Of a stretch of 42,464 bases of DNA, positions 39,896 through 42,464 are shown one piece after another; the first letter of the stretch is position 1, and each line of letters opens with the position of its first letter. The stretch is from Gemmataceae bacterium. Its GTDB lineage: Bacteria > Planctomycetota > Planctomycetia > Gemmatales > Gemmataceae. The stretch covers positions 1-42,464 of the forward strand of contig JAIEMG010000233.1 of NCBI GenBank assembly GCA_019752375.1, written 5' to 3'. The notes under the pieces are model-generated. The model worked only from the letters and a program-made list of their open reading frames with translations, was not told the DNA's origin and did no database searches. Position numbers and translations under genes: made by a program.

Positions 39896-40684
39896 ATGCT
39901 TGTTCATACGCGACGGTGCAGCCTCTGCCTTGCGCTTCTGCTCGGACATTCACTCTTCCTGCTCGACAACCGCGAGAGCACGGCTCAGGCAGGGATGCCG
40001 GCCGTGCCATTGTCGGACGCGGAGTTTGCCCAGCTCACGGAACAGACGGCGCGACTTGTGTACGACGCGCTCAAGAAGCCCGACGACCTGGCCCAGGAGA
40101 AGGCCCGCTCTGCCGCAGTCCTGCTTGCTGCCGTGGCCCAGTACAGCCAGGACGCCGCCAATGCGCCGCGGCGTGTGCCTGTCCGCGACACGGCGTTTCG
40201 CCTTTCCGCGCTAATCAAGGCCGGCAAGTTCGACGATGCCCGCAAGCTTGCCGAATCGCTTCCCGGACTATCGGCGGATGAGAAGGCCAAGACCGCCGCG
40301 GTGCCGATCATCATGAAGCAGATCGAGATGCACGAAGCCATGCGCCATTTCGGCTCCGCCAAGGAGGGCGGCAACGGCGCGGAGAAACGGCTTTACGATC
40401 TGCAAACCGCCAATCAGAAGACTCGCACCCTGCCCGCACGCGAAATGAAGGACGACCTCATGCTGCTCGCGCTTCGCCTGGCCGTGACGGGCGAATTGGT
40501 CAAGGACCATATGGACGCCAAGGTCAAGCTGAAGCCGGCCGTGTGGAAGCAGCATGCGGAGGAAATGCGTCGCTACAGTCTCGACCTGGCGCGCGCCGTC
40601 GAGAAGAAAGATGGGGCCGCGGCCTACAAGGCGCTGGGGAACCTCAACGACAACTGCAATACCTGTCACGCCAAGTTCAGATGA
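39896..40684 (+). CDS. Secreted haem-binding protein with C-terminal CxxCH (cytochrome c'-like)
   Basis: A 262-residue protein with a signal peptide (RCSLCLALLLGHSLFLL followed by STAQAG). The body is helical and Lys/Ala-rich and ends in LNDNCNTCHAKFR. A CxxCH close to the C-terminus after helices is the layout of class II cytochromes c (cytochrome c'). An upstream helical half (about residues 30-140) resembles a second, haem-free copy. Exported to the periplasm, it probably carries a covalent haem. GGAGG lies 5 bases before the ATG. Confidence 0.78.
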   Translation: MLVHTRRCSLCLALLLGHSLFLLDNRESTAQAGMPAVPLSDAEFAQLTEQTARLVYDALKKPDDLAQEKARSAAVLLAAVAQYSQDAANAPRRVPVRDTAFRLSALIKAGKFDDARKLAESLPGLSADEKAKTAAVPIIMKQIEMHEAMRHFGSAKEGGNGAEKRLYDLQTANQKTRTLPAREMKDDLMLLALRLAVTGELVKDHMDAKVKLKPAVWKQHAEEMRRYSLDLARAVEKKDGAAAYKALGNLNDNCNTCHAKFR

Positions 40685-40700
40685 CCACGAATCGCCGCTT

Positions 40701-40731
40701 GCGGCGCAGCAGCCGTGTGGTGCTGCGCCGC
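40701..40731. terminator. Bidirectional hairpin between convergent genes
   Basis: Bases 40701-40711 are perfectly complementary to 40721-40731 with a 9-base loop. It lies in the 63-base gap between the cytochrome-like gene and the convergent amidohydrolase, where a shared terminator is expected. Confidence 0.65.
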
Positions 40732-40747
40732 ACGCTGCGCACAGGGT

Positions 40748-42464
40748 TTACTTTTTCTCGAAAACGCGTTTGCCATTCAGGTAAGTACGCAACACCTGGG
40801 TCTCTCGAATATCGTCCACCGGACAGGTCAGCACGTCGCGGTCGACCACGATCAGGTCGGCGAGCTTGCCCACTTCCAGCGAGCCGATTTGGTCTTCGAG
40901 GAATAGCAGGTGCGCGTTGTTGATCGTGTAGAAACGCAGCGCCTGCTCGCGCGTCAGCGCCTCTTCCGGATGAAGCCGACCTTCGTAGCCTTTCCCCCGG
41001 CGTTCGATCGTCGTCCAGATACCGAGCCACGGGTTGTACGGATTGACGGAACGCAGCGAGCCGATCTTCTGCATATGGTCGGAGCCTCCGCCCGCGATGC
41101 CGCCGGCTTCGAAGATGCTCTTGAGGGGCTGGAAGTAACGCAGCCGATCGACTCCGAACTGCGCGGTCAACGTCCGCGTGTCCAGGTAGAGCCATGCCGG
41201 CTGGATGTCCACGACCACGCCGAGCTTTGGCAGCTTCTCCACCGCTTCCTTGCTCATGAAGTTCGAATGGGTGATGCAGGGCCGCGTCTTCGCGATTGGC
41301 GTCTTCTGGTTGATTTCCTCGTAGACGTCCAGCAGCGTGTGCACGGCGCCGTCACCAACGGAGTGTGCCGTGAACTGTAGGCCCGCGTCGACCGTGGCCT
41401 GCACGATGGGCAGAAGTCGCTCTCGCGGAATGAACAGCAGGCCTCGGTACTTCGGATCGGTGATGGAGTAGATCTTGCTGACGCCCCACGGCTCGCGCAT
41501 GTAAGCGCTTCCCGTGAGCATGCCGCCGTCGAGGTACGTCTTGATGCCGACGATCCGCAGCATCGGGTTCGGCTTGCACAGCGGATCCTTGGCGACGTTG
41601 CGGATGTTCTCCTGGATCTTTTCGATCGCGCCGCCGGTGCCCATGCTCTGCGACACGGCCACACGGACCGTCAGCAAGTCCTTTTCGAGCAGATTGCGAT
41701 AGCGGTCGATGACGCCGCTGCCCGCGTCGCGGTCGGCGATGGAAGTCAGGCCGACGCTGTTGTAGTCCTTGAAGAGCATCACCAGGCGCTCGGCCTTGTC
41801 CTTCTCTTCGGCCTGCCGGCCGCTCGACTGGCTCTTCACGTAGCGGGTGCAGTTGCGGAGGATGCCGGTCGGTTCGCCGGTCTTGAGGTCCTTCTCGATG
41901 TAGCCGGCGCCGCCATCGGTCACCTTGAAGTCCTTATCGATCTTGCTCCGTTTGAGGGCGAGCGAGTTCAGCGAAGCATCGGGGCCCGTGGCGAAGACGA
42001 CGGGGTTCTTCGGCGCCGCCTTGTCCAACTCGTCCTTGGTGGGATAGCGCTGCTCGCGCAGGCGGGTGATGAACACCTGGCTAACGACGATCCACTCGCC
42101 TTCGGACAGCGCCTTGGCCCGGCCGCTGATATAGGCAAGTACATCCGCGATCCCTTCCATTACCGGAATCGGATGATCGAACTCGGTCATGCAGGCGTCG
42201 CCGGGATGGACGTGCGAATCGATCAGTCCCGGCAGCACGGTCTTGCCTTTGAGATCGTGGATTTCAGTCTTCTCGCCCTTGGTCTTGAGGACGTCGGCGT
42301 CGCTGCCGACCTTGAGGACCTTGCCGTCCTTCACCGCGATGGCCTGGTGAACGCTGAATCGCTTGTCCACGGTGACGACCTTGCCGTTGTGCAGGATCAG
42401 GTCGGCGTCCGCGAGCAGGACTGACGAGGTCAGGAACAAGGACGCGACGACGACAAGGCAGGCG
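40748..42464 (-). CDS. Secreted amidohydrolase (YtcJ-like), 5' end cut by the window
   Basis: At least 571 residues are visible. The frame is open to the right edge (no start seen), and the first residues (ACLVVVASLFLTSSVLLADA) are the end of a signal peptide; an internal TTG at 42439 is not the likely start. The amidohydrolase-3 fold shows TVLPGLIDSHVHPGD with the metal His pair, GIKTYLDGGM with the bridging-type Lys/Asp region, FTAHSVGDGAVHTLL, ITHSNFM and a C-terminal IAGGGSDHMQ. Members hydrolyse amides or formyl groups; the substrate is unknown. It converges on the cytochrome-like gene. Confidence 0.9.
   Translation of the reverse strand, partial: ACLVVVASLFLTSSVLLADADLILHNGKVVTVDKRFSVHQAIAVKDGKVLKVGSDADVLKTKGEKTEIHDLKGKTVLPGLIDSHVHPGDACMTEFDHPIPVMEGIADVLAYISGRAKALSEGEWIVVSQVFITRLREQRYPTKDELDKAAPKNPVVFATGPDASLNSLALKRSKIDKDFKVTDGGAGYIEKDLKTGEPTGILRNCTRYVKSQSSGRQAEEKDKAERLVMLFKDYNSVGLTSIADRDAGSGVIDRYRNLLEKDLLTVRVAVSQSMGTGGAIEKIQENIRNVAKDPLCKPNPMLRIVGIKTYLDGGMLTGSAYMREPWGVSKIYSITDPKYRGLLFIPRERLLPIVQATVDAGLQFTAHSVGDGAVHTLLDVYEEINQKTPIAKTRPCITHSNFMSKEAVEKLPKLGVVVDIQPAWLYLDTRTLTAQFGVDRLRYFQPLKSIFEAGGIAGGGSDHMQKIGSLRSVNPYNPWLGIWTTIERRGKGYEGRLHPEEALTREQALRFYTINNAHLLFLEDQIGSLEVGKLADLIVVDRDVLTCPVDDIRETQVLRTYLNGKRVFEKK

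Overview
The window looks like chromosomal DNA of a planctomycete, most likely from the Gemmatales. This is inferred from the high G+C content, a TIGR02996 (Gemmata-type 'repeat-companion') protein, a giant secreted PQQ-propeller/TPR protein, DapL-type lysine synthesis, a scrap of a DUF1585-type planctomycete cytochrome protein, and many long intergenic inverted repeats. No rRNA, tRNA, CRISPR array, intact transposase or phage gene was seen.

Layout. 1-7.2 kb (minus strand): a 1.4-kaa PQQ/TPR protein, a VapBC-like toxin-antitoxin pair and lepA. 7.3-13.5 kb (plus): a deaminase-like amidohydrolase, a GH57 branching enzyme, clpS with a small partner, a sugar isomerase-like TIM barrel and an Old Yellow Enzyme relative. 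13.5-24 kb (mostly minus): hemL, a TIGR02996 gene that runs antisense over a Uma2 gene, hemB, a class V aminotransferase, an isochorismatase-like hydrolase and a moxR-DUF58-transglutaminase operon. 24-28 kb (minus): an XRE/cupin regulator, mmsA and a class III aminotransferase, which together look like a regulated beta-amino-acid catabolic unit. 28-31.7 kb (plus): pdxA, a DapL-type aminotransferase and an acyl-CoA dehydrogenase homologue. 31.7-34.6 kb (minus): a DUF4288 protein, an unlisted 40-residue gene and a secreted two-module esterase.

The most interesting region is 35.2-37.6 kb (plus). It holds a 61-residue double-glycine RiPP-like precursor, a strong hairpin, an MvdC/MvdD-type ATP-grasp ligase and a PpiC-related 'peptide maturation system' protein. 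Together they look like a small graspetide-type (omega-ester/amide peptide) cassette with an unfamiliar core that is rich in Thr/Ser/Lys and then in Asp/Glu. Signs of decay are also present. The natural leader start seems to be AGG rather than ATG, the PpiC-like gene loses its frame near its end, and no transporter or protease is nearby. The cassette is followed by a WecA/TagO-like sugar-phosphate transferase with a C-terminal extension, a secreted haem-binding (CxxCH) protein, and a secreted amidohydrolase cut by the right edge.

A second theme is intergenic structure. At least seven gaps carry long inverted repeats belonging to different word families, several with perfect 22-30 bp arms. A near-perfect 22-bp palindrome in front of the XRE/cupin gene is a good operator candidate. 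All functional statements rest on reading motifs by eye; no database search was run.
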